Positions 1-9,202 are shown, numbered from the stretch's first letter. The stretch is 64,000 bases of DNA from Acinetobacter lwoffii (GCF_019048525.1 NZ_CP077369.1:1860001-1924000); one strand, 5' to 3'. Numbers and translations are program-made. Notes: generated from the letters alone by a model not told the origin.

Positions 1-3
1 GCC

Positions 4-1050
4 ATGAGCACTTATATTCTCAAACGTCTGTTGCTGATGATTCCAACCTTGCTGATCATTTTGCTGATCAATTTCATGGTGATCCAGCTGGCACCCGGTG
101 GTCCGGTGGAGCAGGCGATTTATCAGGCGCAACAGGTCAATGGTTTGGCGCATACCGGATTGCAGTATCAGGGAAAGCAAGGCCTCACACCGGAGATGCT
201 TGAGCAGATTAATATCCAGTACGGCTTTGACCAGCCGCTGCATATTCGATTTTGGGAAATGCTAACGCGTTATGCGCAGTTTGATCTGGGGCAGAGTTTT
301 TTCAAAGACAAACCTGTGACTGAACTCATCTGGGAAAAATTGCCAGTATCGCTTTCTTTAGGCCTGTGGAGTACCTTGCTGATTTATCTGGTCTCCATTC
401 CTTTAGGGATTAGAAAAGCCCGCAAACATGGCAGTCTGTTTGATCAGACCACCTCTCTAATGTTGGCCGTGGGCTATGCCATTCCAGCCTTTATTTTTGC
501 CATTTTACTTATCGTTTTTTTTGCTGGCGGGTCTTATCTGCACTGGTTTCCCTTGCAGGGCATTCGCTCTGAAAATTTTGCTGAACTCTCATTCTTTGCG
601 AAAATTCATGATTATTTCTGGCATATGGCCTTGCCGCTGTTGGCCATGGTGCTCGGCGGATTTGCCAGTTTGACCTATCTGGTCAAATTTTCTTTTGTGG
701 AAGAGCTGAGCAAACAATATGTCCTGGCTGCGCGGGCCAAAGGTTTAACTGAACATGCAGTGCTGTATCGGCATGTATTCCGGAATGCCATTTTAGTGCT
801 TATCGCAGGTTTGCCCGAAGTTCTGATCGGGGTGTTTTTCGTGGGCAACCTGTTCATCGAGATTATCTTTAATCTGGATGGGTTAGGCGTCTTAGGTTTT
901 GAGGCGATTATCCAGCGTGACTATCCGGTGATTTTTGGTACTTTGTTTATCTTTACCTTGCTCGGTCTGATACTGCGTTTACTCAGCGATTTGCTCTATC
1001 AACTGATTGATCCAAGGATTCATTTCAGTTCACGTCGAGGATCACAATAA
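4..1050 (+). CDS. yejB: Peptide ABC transporter permease, YejB type
   Basis: Inner-membrane permease of a peptide (microcin C-type) ABC importer; it forms the translocation pore together with the next gene. The 348-residue product has an N-terminal membrane segment ending in the family hallmark QLAPGGPVEQA (about residues 27-37), further hydrophobic segments, and the permease EAA-loop region around residue 235-260 (AARAKGLTEHAVLYRHVFRNA) that contacts the ATPase. Length is normal for YejB. The stop overlaps the start of the next permease by one base (TAATG), so the two are translationally coupled. The solute-binding protein would lie upstream of the window; the ATPase yejF does not follow here. 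Confidence 0.9.
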   Translation: MSTYILKRLLLMIPTLLIILLINFMVIQLAPGGPVEQAIYQAQQVNGLAHTGLQYQGKQGLTPEMLEQINIQYGFDQPLHIRFWEMLTRYAQFDLGQSFFKDKPVTELIWEKLPVSLSLGLWSTLLIYLVSIPLGIRKARKHGSLFDQTTSLMLAVGYAIPAFIFAILLIVFFAGGSYLHWFPLQGIRSENFAELSFFAKIHDYFWHMALPLLAMVLGGFASLTYLVKFSFVEELSKQYVLAARAKGLTEHAVLYRHVFRNAILVLIAGLPEVLIGVFFVGNLFIEIIFNLDGLGVLGFEAIIQRDYPVIFGTLFIFTLLGLILRLLSDLLYQLIDPRIHFSSRRGSQ

Positions 1051-2060
1051 TGTCTTCCTTGATGCAAGCACGCTGGCAACGTTTTAAGCAGCATAAGCTA
1101 GGCTTTAGCTGCTTCATTATTTTCAGTGCTATTTTCATCATTTCCTTGGGTGCAGAACTAATTGCTAACGATAAGCCCTTGCTGGTGAAATATGATCATG
1201 CTTTTTATCTGCCCATCCTGAAATCCTATCCGGAAACCACGTTTGGTGGAGTATTTGAGACAGAAGCAGAATATAAAGATCCCGTTGTACAGCAACTGAT
1301 TGCAGAAAAAGGCTGGGCGATCTGGGCCATCATTCCATTTTCTTATCAAACGCCAAATTTTGAACTGGCTGTACCAGTGCCTTCGCCACCGAGTGCGCAA
1401 AACTGGCTGGGAACAGATGATCAAGGCCGTGACGTTCTGGCACGGATTCTATATGGCTTAAGGATTTCATTACTGTTTGGTTTTGCACTGACTTTATTGT
1501 CTGCGGCGCTGGGAATTTTAGCAGGGGCAATTCAGGGTTATTATGGTGGATGGATTGACCTGATCGGGCAACGCATACTCGAAGTCTGGAGCGGTTTGCC
1601 GATGCTGTTTATGGTGATGGTACTGGTCAGTCTGTTTAGTCCGAGTATTTACTGGCTATTTCTGATCATGCTGTTATTTGGCTGGACCACACTGGTGAGT
1701 ATGGTGCGCGCTGAGTTTTTGCGCGCCAGAAATCTGGAATACGTTTGGGCAGCAAGAAGTATTGGGGCCGGGGATGGACGGATCATGTTCAAACATATTC
1801 TCCCCAATGTGATAGGTTCTAGCCTGTCACAGTTACCTTTTATGCTAACCGCCAATATTACTGCACTGACAGCGCTGGATTTTTTAGGGTATGGTCTGCC
1901 ACCCGATTCGGCATCCCTCGGGGAACTCTTGCTTCAGGCCAAAAACAACTTAAATGCGCCGTGGCTGGCATTGTCGGGATTCTTTAGTTTGGCGATTGTA
2001 CTGAGTTTGCTGATCTATATGGGAGAAGCGGTACGGGATGCTTTTGATCCAAGAAACTAA
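1050..2060 (+). CDS. yejE: Peptide ABC transporter permease, YejE type
   Basis: Second permease of the Yej-type peptide importer, partner of the preceding gene. 336 residues, with an N-terminal membrane segment (about 20-38), a periplasmic stretch (about 40-130) containing the conserved NWLGTDDQGRDVLARILYG motif, then several membrane segments and the EAA loop with ARSIGAGDGRIMFKHILPN. Length and order match YejE. No ATP-binding subunit follows; the next gene is an unrelated oxidoreductase with its own promoter, so the ATPase must be encoded elsewhere or upstream. Confidence 0.9.
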   Translation: MSSLMQARWQRFKQHKLGFSCFIIFSAIFIISLGAELIANDKPLLVKYDHAFYLPILKSYPETTFGGVFETEAEYKDPVVQQLIAEKGWAIWAIIPFSYQTPNFELAVPVPSPPSAQNWLGTDDQGRDVLARILYGLRISLLFGFALTLLSAALGILAGAIQGYYGGWIDLIGQRILEVWSGLPMLFMVMVLVSLFSPSIYWLFLIMLLFGWTTLVSMVRAEFLRARNLEYVWAARSIGAGDGRIMFKHILPNVIGSSLSQLPFMLTANITALTALDFLGYGLPPDSASLGELLLQAKNNLNAPWLALSGFFSLAIVLSLLIYMGEAVRDAFDPRN

Positions 2061-2125
2061 ATCACAAAAATCTTTAACCATAAGAAAATAAGCAGATAAA
2101 AATTGTGTAAATTTGACAAGACTGA

Positions 2126-2154
2126 TTGTCAATTGTTCTGGCTTACGTTATAAA
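2126..2154 (+). promoter_or_regulatory. Sigma70-type promoter for the flavin oxidoreductase
   Basis: TTGTCA (2126-2131) and TATAAA (2149-2154) are 17 bases apart, about 37 bases before the ATG at 2191. Its position argues that the reading frame upstream of 2191, which is open from a TTG at 2113, is not translated. Confidence 0.55.
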
Positions 2155-2190
2155 TGGGTACAAAATAAAAGTAACGTATCAGGACAGATC

Positions 2191-3435
2191 ATGACTCAAT
2201 TGGCCGATTCCATTCAAATTCGTAATACCACTTTTAAAAATCGCATCATTAAAGGTGCCATGAGTGAAGCACTGGCCAATGATGCCGGCCAACCCAATCA
2301 GGCGCATTTCAAGTTGTATGAAGCATGGGCCGAAGGTGGCTTGGGTTGTGCTATTACGGGTAATGTCATGGTGGATTATCGTGCCAAGAATGAACCGGGC
2401 GTCGTAGTGGTAGAAACAGAACGTGATCTGGCGCAGCTCAAAGTCTGGGCTGACGTAGGCAAACAACATGATATGGTACAACTGGTCCAGTTGTCACATC
2501 CGGGCCGCCAGTGTCCCAAAGGTCTGAATAAAGAAACGGTTGCACCGTCCGCAGTCCCATTTAGTCCGGCTTTGGCCATGAGCTTTGGAACCCCACGGGA
2601 ATTGCGTGAAGATGAAATCCTGGATATTATCCAGCGCTTTGCCACTTCGGCTGCCATCTGTGAAAAAGCAGGATTTGAGGGGGTGCAGTTGCATGGGGCA
2701 CATGGTTATCTGATTAGCCAGTTTCTGTCACCGCTGACCAATAAGCGTCAGGATCAATGGGGTGGTAGTATTGAGAATCGTACCCGTTTCTTGCTGCAAA
2801 CCTATCAGGCTGTTCGTGCTGCGACTTCGGAAAATTTTATTATTTCAGTCAAGCTGAATTCAGCTGATTTCCAGCGTGGCGGTATTAGCGAAGAAGATGT
2901 CATTTATGTCTTTAAGGCGATGGACGCTGCAGGCATTGATATCATTGAAGTGTCAGGTGGTAGCTATGAAGCACCTGCGATGGCCGGCGTGAAAGCAGAC
3001 AAGCGCAAGGCCTCGACCATTGCCCGTGAAGCCTATTTCCTCGATTTTGCCGAAAAAATCCGTCAGGAAGTGAAGTGCCATATCATGGTCACTGGTGGAT
3101 TCCGAACAGTTGAAGGCATGAATGCCGCGCTCGACAGTGGTGCCTGTGATTTTGTCGGGATTGCACGTCCCTTTGCGGTAGAACCTGACTTGGGTAATCG
3201 TCTGGTTGCGGGGCAGGATGTACGTTATGCGGTTGAGAAAATTAAAACCGGTATTCCAATGGTCGACAAAATGGCGATTATGGAAATCATCTGGTATGCC
3301 GCGCAGTTTAAAGAAATTGCCAAAGGCAAGCAGCCTAATCCAAAGCTGTCACCACTAAAGGTCTTTTTGCAGTATCTGAAAGGCAATGTCAAAGCGGTGA
3401 TCAAGGGACAATTAAACTCGCGAAAATCGGCTTAA
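2191..3435 (+). CDS. NADH:flavin oxidoreductase, old yellow enzyme family
   Basis: FMN-dependent TIM-barrel ene-reductase of the old-yellow-enzyme / 2,4-dienoyl-CoA reductase N-domain type. The product (414 residues from this start) contains the family pattern QLHGAHGYLISQFLSP followed by NKRQDQWGGSIENRTRF, and the C-terminal phosphate-binding GACDFVGIARPFAVEPDL. It lacks the 4Fe-4S and FAD/NAD domains of the larger FadH encoded at 18.9 kb. I chose ATG 2191 because AGGA lies 6 bases upstream and the promoter overlaps the longer frame. The physiological substrate cannot be read from sequence. It stands alone and is closed by a strong terminator. Confidence 0.85.
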   Translation: MTQLADSIQIRNTTFKNRIIKGAMSEALANDAGQPNQAHFKLYEAWAEGGLGCAITGNVMVDYRAKNEPGVVVVETERDLAQLKVWADVGKQHDMVQLVQLSHPGRQCPKGLNKETVAPSAVPFSPALAMSFGTPRELREDEILDIIQRFATSAAICEKAGFEGVQLHGAHGYLISQFLSPLTNKRQDQWGGSIENRTRFLLQTYQAVRAATSENFIISVKLNSADFQRGGISEEDVIYVFKAMDAAGIDIIEVSGGSYEAPAMAGVKADKRKASTIAREAYFLDFAEKIRQEVKCHIMVTGGFRTVEGMNAALDSGACDFVGIARPFAVEPDLGNRLVAGQDVRYAVEKIKTGIPMVDKMAIMEIIWYAAQFKEIAKGKQPNPKLSPLKVFLQYLKGNVKAVIKGQLNSRKSA

Positions 3436-3443
3436 TCTTTATT

Positions 3444-3477
3444 AAAAAACCGGACACTGCAAATGTCCGGTTTTTTA
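3444..3477. terminator. Bidirectional rho-independent terminator
   Basis: Perfect 13-bp stem: six A plus CCGGACA, a 7-base loop, then TGTCCGG plus six T. A and T runs on either side let it serve both the rightward oxidoreductase and the leftward gene at 3500-4921. Confidence 0.85.
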
Positions 3478-3499
3478 ATTTCTGGCACTTAGGGGTGCT

Positions 3500-4921
3500 T
3501 TAGGAATAATGCATCGCCTGGGTCTGAAAAGGAAATAATAACTGGCTTAACTGACGAGTCGCCCATAAACCAATTTCAGTATGATGCATATGCGGTGCAG
3601 TATAAGGAATCAGTAAATCAATTTTCTGTTCCGCACCTTCACAGCGCATGAAGCGACTTTTTAACTGATTCAAGCGCTGCTGATCCATACGGCTCATTGC
3701 AGGTTCAATTTTTGCCTGTGATGGGGTTGCACTACGTGAGGACAGGCGAGTTGCCAAGCCTGCGCCCTGAATCCAGTCTTTAATAATCTGTTTTTCGGTC
3801 GCATTAAAGACCCCAAACATTTTACCTTCCGGATGATCTATCATTTTCCAGAAACGGCTTTGCTCCACTGGTGCATCTTTTACGATCCAGCCTTTGTCAA
3901 TCATGACCTGCAAAAACTCGGCAATCTGGGCAGGATCGGATAACCAGTCATTGATGGTCTTGCCACTAAACTGGCATTTCTGATTATGAATATATTGACC
4001 AATCAGCGCTTTATTCTGGAAAACTTTTAAAGCCATCTGCCCAATATCCAGTTCCTTAATGATCTGAGAGGAACTTTTGCCGATGTCATTCAGAACATAG
4101 CCTTTTTTAATCAGTTCAAGATAAATTTGTGGATCTTCAGCTTGATTAAAATGCTGGATAAACGCTTGCAGGGATTTCTGCGCATGACCATTGTGAACAT
4201 TATCAATAGTAATGTGCACATTGAAATAATGCGGATCGATACCCAGTTCAGCCAGTTCATAATTGGTGATTAACAGATGTAGCGGTAACTGTTCATAGCC
4301 GAGATTAAAGCCAATGACCAAAGGTAAATATTTGGCTGGGGCATAAGCTAGTGCTAGCTGTACGGCAGCCTGTTCGTAGTAACTGTCATCCAAATGCTCG
4401 GCGTAACTGTTCAGCTCATAATGACTCAACAGGTCCTGATACATGGTGACATGATTGGCACGCGGATGCCCTAAACCAAGCTCTTCGAGATAGATGTAAA
4501 TCAAATCTTTTAGCTCGGGCTGATTACAGTTTGGCACGGTCGAATATAACCAGGCACCATCGACCAGTTTGACCGGTGCAACTTTCGCCAGGAATTCGAA
4601 AGCATGAGAAACCGTTGGAAAATATTCCCGAGGCTGCTGCTGTTTACGGCGATTGATATAGGCCTGGAAAGTGGAACAGATTTGATGATGTTGTTCTAAA
4701 AGATGCTGTTCAACCTGTGCGGGCTGATCTAACCATCCGAGAGTATCAATATTTAAATTTTTAATCAGATCGCTCAAATAAGATTCAGCTTTTTCAGTTT
4801 TGGTATATGTCGAAATTTCAGTATCTTGAAAAAAGTCGACCCAATCCTTAAAGCTTTTAATTTGATAATTATGATTTTTATTTGGCGATAAAGGTAAACT
4901 TAGCTCTGTGCTGACGAACAT
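3500..4921 (-). CDS. Iron-containing redox enzyme family protein (haem-oxygenase-like fold)
   Basis: Resembles haem-oxygenase-like di-iron proteins (Haem_oxygenas_2 type). 473 residues. Candidate metal ligands occur in the expected spacing: YLEELGLGHPRANH (E and H about residue 146-155) and VHITIDNVHNGHAQ (H, D, H about 236-249). Family members oxidise amines or fatty acids with a non-haem di-iron site; the substrate here is unknown. The N-terminal 90 residues look helical and poorly conserved. It is a single gene between a bidirectional terminator and the tRNA-Glu cluster, with no biosynthetic partner beside it. The start is the first ATG, upstream of which no good ribosome site is visible except a weak purine stretch. 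Confidence 0.65.
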   Translation of the reverse strand: MFVSTELSLPLSPNKNHNYQIKSFKDWVDFFQDTEISTYTKTEKAESYLSDLIKNLNIDTLGWLDQPAQVEQHLLEQHHQICSTFQAYINRRKQQQPREYFPTVSHAFEFLAKVAPVKLVDGAWLYSTVPNCNQPELKDLIYIYLEELGLGHPRANHVTMYQDLLSHYELNSYAEHLDDSYYEQAAVQLALAYAPAKYLPLVIGFNLGYEQLPLHLLITNYELAELGIDPHYFNVHITIDNVHNGHAQKSLQAFIQHFNQAEDPQIYLELIKKGYVLNDIGKSSSQIIKELDIGQMALKVFQNKALIGQYIHNQKCQFSGKTINDWLSDPAQIAEFLQVMIDKGWIVKDAPVEQSRFWKMIDHPEGKMFGVFNATEKQIIKDWIQGAGLATRLSSRSATPSQAKIEPAMSRMDQQRLNQLKSRFMRCEGAEQKIDLLIPYTAPHMHHTEIGLWATRQLSQLLFPFQTQAMHYS

Positions 4922-5170
4922 AATCTGATCCTTGCAGATTTCTCTTGATTTACCTTAACGTGCCCTCTAAAAGCAGGGTGTTGAATTTTTGTTCTAATTT
5001 ATTGGTGTATTGCTTTAAATGAAAATGAACGGATATTTCTATGCATAGAAATGTTAAAACAATACAAATTGTAAAATTAAGAATGGGATGGCAGCCCCCA
5101 GAAAGAGAGCTAGATTTGAACGAATGATAAAAACAAGGTTTAAAGTTTTCAGAAATAAAATTTGCAAGAT
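4922..5170. other. Intergenic stretch without a supported gene
   Basis: AT-rich DNA between the di-iron protein gene and the tRNA-Glu cluster. It should hold the promoter of the leftward gene. I see no convincing coding frame here; the open frame from 5088 runs into a tRNA and is not credible. Confidence 0.6.
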
Positions 5171-5205
5171 AAAAAAAGCCCGAGTCGCAATGCTCGGGCT
5201 TTTTG
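5171..5205 (-). terminator. Terminator of the tRNA-Glu cluster
   Basis: Leftward reading gives CTCGGGC, an 8-base loop in the hairpin AAAAAGCCCGAG/CTCGGGCTTTTT and a run of T. It lies just downstream of the first (leftmost) tRNA-Glu. Confidence 0.8.
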
Positions 5206-5228
5206 TTGAGATGTTGCCATCTCGAATA

Positions 5229-5304
5229 TGGCGTCCCTACGGGGATTCGAACCCCGGTTACCGCCGTGAAAGGGCGATGTCCTAGGCCTCTAGACGATAG
5301 GGAC
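5229..5304 (-). tRNA. tRNA-Glu (anticodon UUC), copy 1
   Basis: 76 bases with encoded CCA. Acceptor GTCCCTA pairs with TAGGGAC, T-arm GGTTCGAATCC, and the anticodon loop CTTTCAC gives UUC. It is identical in sequence to the four other copies in the window. Confidence 0.97.
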
Positions 5305-5350
5305 AGTACAGAAGATAAATTTTAAAACCGCTACTTTTAGCTTTAAGTAA

Positions 5351-5426
5351 TGGCGTCCCTACGGGGATTCGAACCCCGGTTACCGCCGTGAAAGGGCGAT
5401 GTCCTAGGCCTCTAGACGATAGGGAC
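5351..5426 (-). tRNA. tRNA-Glu (anticodon UUC), copy 2
   Basis: Same 76-base sequence as copy 1, 46 bases away; probably co-transcribed with copies 1 and 3 from the promoter at 5544-5572. Confidence 0.97.
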
Positions 5427-5450
5427 TTAATAAAATGTACTTCTGAAAAT

Positions 5451-5526
5451 TGGCGTCCCTACGGGGATTCGAACCCCGGTTACCGCCGTGAAAGGGCGAT
5501 GTCCTAGGCCTCTAGACGATAGGGAC
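5451..5526 (-). tRNA. tRNA-Glu (anticodon UUC), copy 3
   Basis: Same 76-base sequence; first of the three to be transcribed, 17 bases downstream of the -10 box on the minus strand. Confidence 0.97.
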
Positions 5527-5543
5527 GTTTCAGAGGTGGGCGT

Positions 5544-5572
5544 ATAATAGGGTGAAAACAGGGGGGTGTCAA
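5544..5572 (-). promoter_or_regulatory. Promoter of the three-tRNA-Glu cluster
   Basis: On the minus strand: consensus TTGACA (5572-5567), 17-base spacer, TATTAT (5549-5544). GC-rich bases follow the -10 box, as is usual for stringently controlled tRNA promoters. Confidence 0.8.
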
Positions 5573-5656
5573 ACGCATTTCCATAAAAAAATGATTTTCT
5601 GGGTTGAGTGCATAAATTTAAAACAATCTAGAGAAAATACTGGAAAATTACATGGT

Positions 5657-6568
5657 TTAAGCTGGATTTTTAAGCAATTCCAGAATTGCTTCTACCACCT
5701 GCGGATGGAGTAAATAGCCGGTAATATCATGCGGGCGGTGAATATGGGTACGAATGCCGTGGTTAATAATTGCGGGTTGAAACTGAAATGGCGGTTGTGT
5801 AAGAGGAAAGGCGGTAAGAAAATCATCAGTTGAATAAAAATTTATCCAGTCGCCTTTAATTGCTGCAGGTCGTACAATGGGTTGCGGTAAATGTGACTGG
5901 ATCACCTGAAAGGCTAATGGCGATCCTAAAGTAATAAAACGCTGTACGTTCAGTTCAGGATGCTGAATAAGATAATTATAGGCAATTACACTGCCCAGAG
6001 AATGAGCAATCACAATACAATGTTTGCGACCATTCAATTGCCGGGCAATCCGCTCATGAACTTCCTTCATGAAAGCAGGATTGTCGAGATACAGATAGGT
6101 TTCAATCAGAAATTTCTGAAGCAGGTTCCGATGCAGACTGGGAAAATAATTCAGCAATAATACAAAGTCTCGCAGTGCAACATTTTTGCTTAGCGTGGTA
6201 ATAAATTTGAATTTCTGTTTAAAATCCATCGTGTCATTCAAATGAAGCTGGGGAAGATCGGAAATCACGGGCTTGCGCCAGCCAGGACGTGGAACGGTTG
6301 CAGGAAGCTGAGGATGGACAGGTTGACGGAAACGAAAGCTGGGCCATTGCTGGGGCATTAAGGTGCCAGGATTCAGGATGTTGCGAACGTTATAGTGTGA
6401 AAGTAAGTCTCCATAAAATGGAATGTGAATGTGACGTCGTAAATAACTGAATCTGGCATCATGACGGTGTTTGCGAATGCCTTTTTGAAGTATATGCAGC
6501 CAGCGCTGGCGAATCGATGCAGCACTATGATGTTGCTGGTTCATTCCATGAATAAAAATAACTTTCAT
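5657..6568 (-). CDS. Alpha/beta-hydrolase (serine esterase/lipase-like), paralogue 1
   Basis: Predicted cytosolic alpha/beta-hydrolase, 303 residues. It opens with MKVIFIHGMN, a typical first beta strand and oxyanion HG. The nucleophile motif is AHSLGS (about residue 189-194). Later STDDFLTAFPL and HRPHDITGYL offer the acid (Asp) and the catalytic His. No signal peptide. Substrate unknown. The start has GTGAGGT upstream. It is a close paralogue of the next gene to the right, colinear over the whole length, and both sit between tRNA-Glu copies. Confidence 0.7.
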   Translation of the reverse strand: MKVIFIHGMNQQHHSAASIRQRWLHILQKGIRKHRHDARFSYLRRHIHIPFYGDLLSHYNVRNILNPGTLMPQQWPSFRFRQPVHPQLPATVPRPGWRKPVISDLPQLHLNDTMDFKQKFKFITTLSKNVALRDFVLLLNYFPSLHRNLLQKFLIETYLYLDNPAFMKEVHERIARQLNGRKHCIVIAHSLGSVIAYNYLIQHPELNVQRFITLGSPLAFQVIQSHLPQPIVRPAAIKGDWINFYSTDDFLTAFPLTQPPFQFQPAIINHGIRTHIHRPHDITGYLLHPQVVEAILELLKNPA

Positions 6569-6813
6569 CGATACCTCACGGAGGTCGTTCTATATATTCA
6601 CAGTATAGAGAAAATTGCGGCAAGCCAAGCTGCACTTTTTGTGGCGTTAATGTGTAAATTATCTTTGATAAAACAATCATTAACAGACATCTGTATATTT
6701 ATAAAAAAGGCAGAAAAAGCAGTAAATTGGTAGGTCTGGATGAAAGATTTTATTAAATAGAAAAAGAATATGAATGGAGCTGTAAAAGTTGAATTTAGAG
6801 TTTGGCGTGAGTT

Positions 6814-7707
6814 TTATAGTAATTCCAGGAGCACTTTAATGACGTCCGGATGCTGAATATAACCATCAATATCATGCGGATGATAGATGGAGGTATGAAT
6901 CTCCTGATTAATAATCGCTGGCTGAAACTGGAAGGGTGGTTCTGATAATGGAAAGGCAGTCAGAAAGTCATCGCTACAATAGAAATTTATCCAATCGCCT
7001 GAAATCGCAGCAGGCCGTACAATTGGTTGCGGCAGATGAGCCTGGATCACCCGAAATGCCAACGGTGATCCGAGAGTAATAAAACGCTTGATATTCAGCT
7101 CCGGATGCTGGATCAAATAATTATAGGCAATCACGCTGCCGAGTGAGTGAGCCACCAGAATCTGTGGTCTGCTGCTATAGAGTTGATTATGAATGCGGCA
7201 GTGAACTTCCTGCATAAAATGTGGGTTGGCCAAATAAAGATAACTTTCTAGCAAAAATTTATGCAAAAAGCTGGCATGTAAGCTGGGAAAGTAATTGATG
7301 AGTACCGCAAAATCCCGCAAGGCAATATCTTTGCTTAATGCTGTGATGAACTTTAGTTTTTGATTGAAATTCAGGACATCATCAATATTCGACTGCGGGA
7401 CGTCACAAATTTGATAGGTGCATTGGTCTGGTGGCGATGCCGGTTGCAGCTGTGCGGGATGTAAAAAAGGGAAATGCGGCCACTGTTGCGGCATCAGGGT
7501 GCTGGCATTCAAGACGTTATGAAAATGATGCCGAGAAAATAAATCGCCATAAAAAGGGATACGGATATGCCGTTTTAAATAAGTAAACCGAGCTTGCTGT
7601 TGTGGGTTTTTCCGAAGGCCTGTCTTGAAGAGATGCAGCCAATGTTGACGTAATGAAGTAGCCGTATACTGTTGCTTGTTCATGCTGTGAATAAACACAA
7701 TTTTCAT
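6814..7707 (-). CDS. Alpha/beta-hydrolase (serine esterase/lipase-like), paralogue 2
   Basis: Tandem duplicate of the neighbouring hydrolase, 297 residues. Same layout: MKIVFIHSMN at the start, AHSLGSVIAYNYLIQHPELN around the nucleophile Ser, CSDDFLTAFPL and YHPHDIDGY for Asp and His. One visible difference is HGMN in the paralogue versus HSMN here, next to the oxyanion region. I chose this ATG over an in-frame start eight codons earlier because the alignment with the paralogue begins here and AAGGG lies upstream. Divergence is clearly more than recent, so both copies are probably maintained. Confidence 0.7.
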   Translation of the reverse strand: MKIVFIHSMNKQQYTATSLRQHWLHLFKTGLRKNPQQQARFTYLKRHIRIPFYGDLFSRHHFHNVLNASTLMPQQWPHFPFLHPAQLQPASPPDQCTYQICDVPQSNIDDVLNFNQKLKFITALSKDIALRDFAVLINYFPSLHASFLHKFLLESYLYLANPHFMQEVHCRIHNQLYSSRPQILVAHSLGSVIAYNYLIQHPELNIKRFITLGSPLAFRVIQAHLPQPIVRPAAISGDWINFYCSDDFLTAFPLSEPPFQFQPAIINQEIHTSIYHPHDIDGYIQHPDVIKVLLELL

Positions 7708-7750
7708 CGACGCACCCTTAAGGCTGCCCACTATGGTTATAGTATAGATA

Positions 7751-7778
7751 AAAAAAGAGCGGCCGGAGCCGCTCTTTT
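7751..7778 (-). terminator. Terminator downstream of the amino-acid permease
   Basis: Perfect 11-bp stem (AAAAGAGCGGC / GCCGCTCTTTT) with CGGA loop; leftward reading ends in a T run. Confidence 0.8.
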
Positions 7779-7789
7779 AAAACTGATGA

Positions 7790-9202
7790 TTAAGACTTGT
7801 TGTGATAAAAGGCATAATAACTTGCATAACACGCTGCAATAAATAGCAGACAGCCTATGAAGCTGATACGCATTGATGGATCAAAGACCATACTGATACA
7901 GGTAATAAAACAGAACACAAAGCCCAGGATTGGTACAATCGGGAACAATGGTGCAGCAAAGCCCAGTTCTTTGGCCGTATGACCCTGTTTATACCATTGA
8001 CGACGGAAGTTGAACTGGCTTAAGCAAATACTCATCCAGACCACCACCATGGTAAACGCTGCAACGCCCAGCAAGTTGGTAAAGATCGTCTCTGGCGCAA
8101 ACTGTTCAGACAATAAACCTGGTAATGCACCCAGCATGGTCACCATGACTGCAATATACGGTACACCGCGAGCATTCAGTCTTGAGAATACGGCAGGCAA
8201 CTGTTTGCTGTATGACAATGACCACATCATACGTGAAGCAGCAAATAAGCCCGAGTTGGCAGCAGACAACAACGCAGTGATAATTACAAAGCGGATGATG
8301 TCTTCAGCATATGGGATACCAATGTGCTGGAATACGGTTACGAACGGACTGCTACTCACGCCTTCAGCGGCTAAGCCTGCTTCCTGATGCGGAAGTAATG
8401 CCGTCACCACGATAATGGTACCCACAAAGAAAATTAATAAGCGGAAAATCGCAGTATTAATCGCTTTAGGAACATTTTTCGCAGGATCTTCAGTTTCACC
8501 GGCAGCAACACCAATCAGCTCGGTACCAGAGAAGGCAAAGTTCACGATCAGCATCGTAGCAAAAATCGGAAACAGACCTTCAGGGAACCAGCCCTGTGCA
8601 GTCAGATTGGTAAATAAAGGCGCAGCTTCATAGCCTTGATAGCCCAGAACACCAAAGATGGCCAATAGACCTAAAAGAATAAAAGCAACAACCGTGACCA
8701 CTTTTACCAGTGCCAGCCAGAATTCGGATTCGGCAAACCAGCGGGTAGAAATCATATTTAGACTAAATACGAATACACCGAAGATAATGGTCCATAACCA
8801 CATGGAAATGTCCGGGAACCATTCCTGCATCAGCAAGGCCGCTGCAGTAAATTCAGTTCCGAGAGTGACCGACCATGTCAGCCAGTATAACCAGGTGATG
8901 GTATAGCCTGTGCCTGGTCCAATATAACGTTTGGCATAAGCACCAAATGAACCAGATTCTGGCATATGAACGGCAAGTTCGCCCAAACATAGCATCACCA
9001 TGTACGCGATAATACCGCCCAGGAGATAAGCGAGAATGGCACCTACAGGCCCCGTTTGTGCAATGACTTCACCCGACCCTAAGAATAGGCCTGTTCCGAT
9101 TGCGCCACCAAGCGAAATCATGACCAGATGTCGAGTACTCATAGCGCGTTTTAAAGGCGCAGAATTGCCCTGATGCGTAGCATCATTCGGAGATGAGTGC
9201 AT
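7790..9202 (-). CDS. Amino-acid permease, APC superfamily (AAT family)
   Basis: Twelve-segment amino-acid/proton symporter of the GabP/LysP/ProY/AroP group, about 470 residues. The hallmark of segment 1 is present: RHLVMISLGGAIGTGLFLGSG, followed by a conserved AYLLGGIIAYMVMLCLGELA and the PESGSFGAYAKRYIGP loop. Specificity cannot be assigned from sequence. The ATG at 9202 is preferred to an upstream TTG. Monocistronic by position: own terminator to the left, tRNA-Glu copy 4 to the right. Confidence 0.85.
   Translation of the reverse strand: MHSSPNDATHQGNSAPLKRAMSTRHLVMISLGGAIGTGLFLGSGEVIAQTGPVGAILAYLLGGIIAYMVMLCLGELAVHMPESGSFGAYAKRYIGPGTGYTITWLYWLTWSVTLGTEFTAAALLMQEWFPDISMWLWTIIFGVFVFSLNMISTRWFAESEFWLALVKVVTVVAFILLGLLAIFGVLGYQGYEAAPLFTNLTAQGWFPEGLFPIFATMLIVNFAFSGTELIGVAAGETEDPAKNVPKAINTAIFRLLIFFVGTIIVVTALLPHQEAGLAAEGVSSSPFVTVFQHIGIPYAEDIIRFVIITALLSAANSGLFAASRMMWSLSYSKQLPAVFSRLNARGVPYIAVMVTMLGALPGLLSEQFAPETIFTNLLGVAAFTMVVVWMSICLSQFNFRRQWYKQGHTAKELGFAAPLFPIVPILGFVFCFITCISMVFDPSMRISFIGCLLFIAACYASYYAFYHNKS

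Noticed and set aside
2113..2190. Longer N-terminus of the oxidoreductase from a TTG at 2113
   Set aside because: A promoter lies within it and the internal ATG has the ribosome site; homologous barrels start near this ATG.
5088..5285. 65-codon frame leading into tRNA-Glu copy 1
   Set aside because: It runs through a terminator and a tRNA gene.
8010..8906. Three rightward open frames antisense to the amino-acid permease
   Set aside because: The permease frame has clear transporter motifs; the antisense frames have none.
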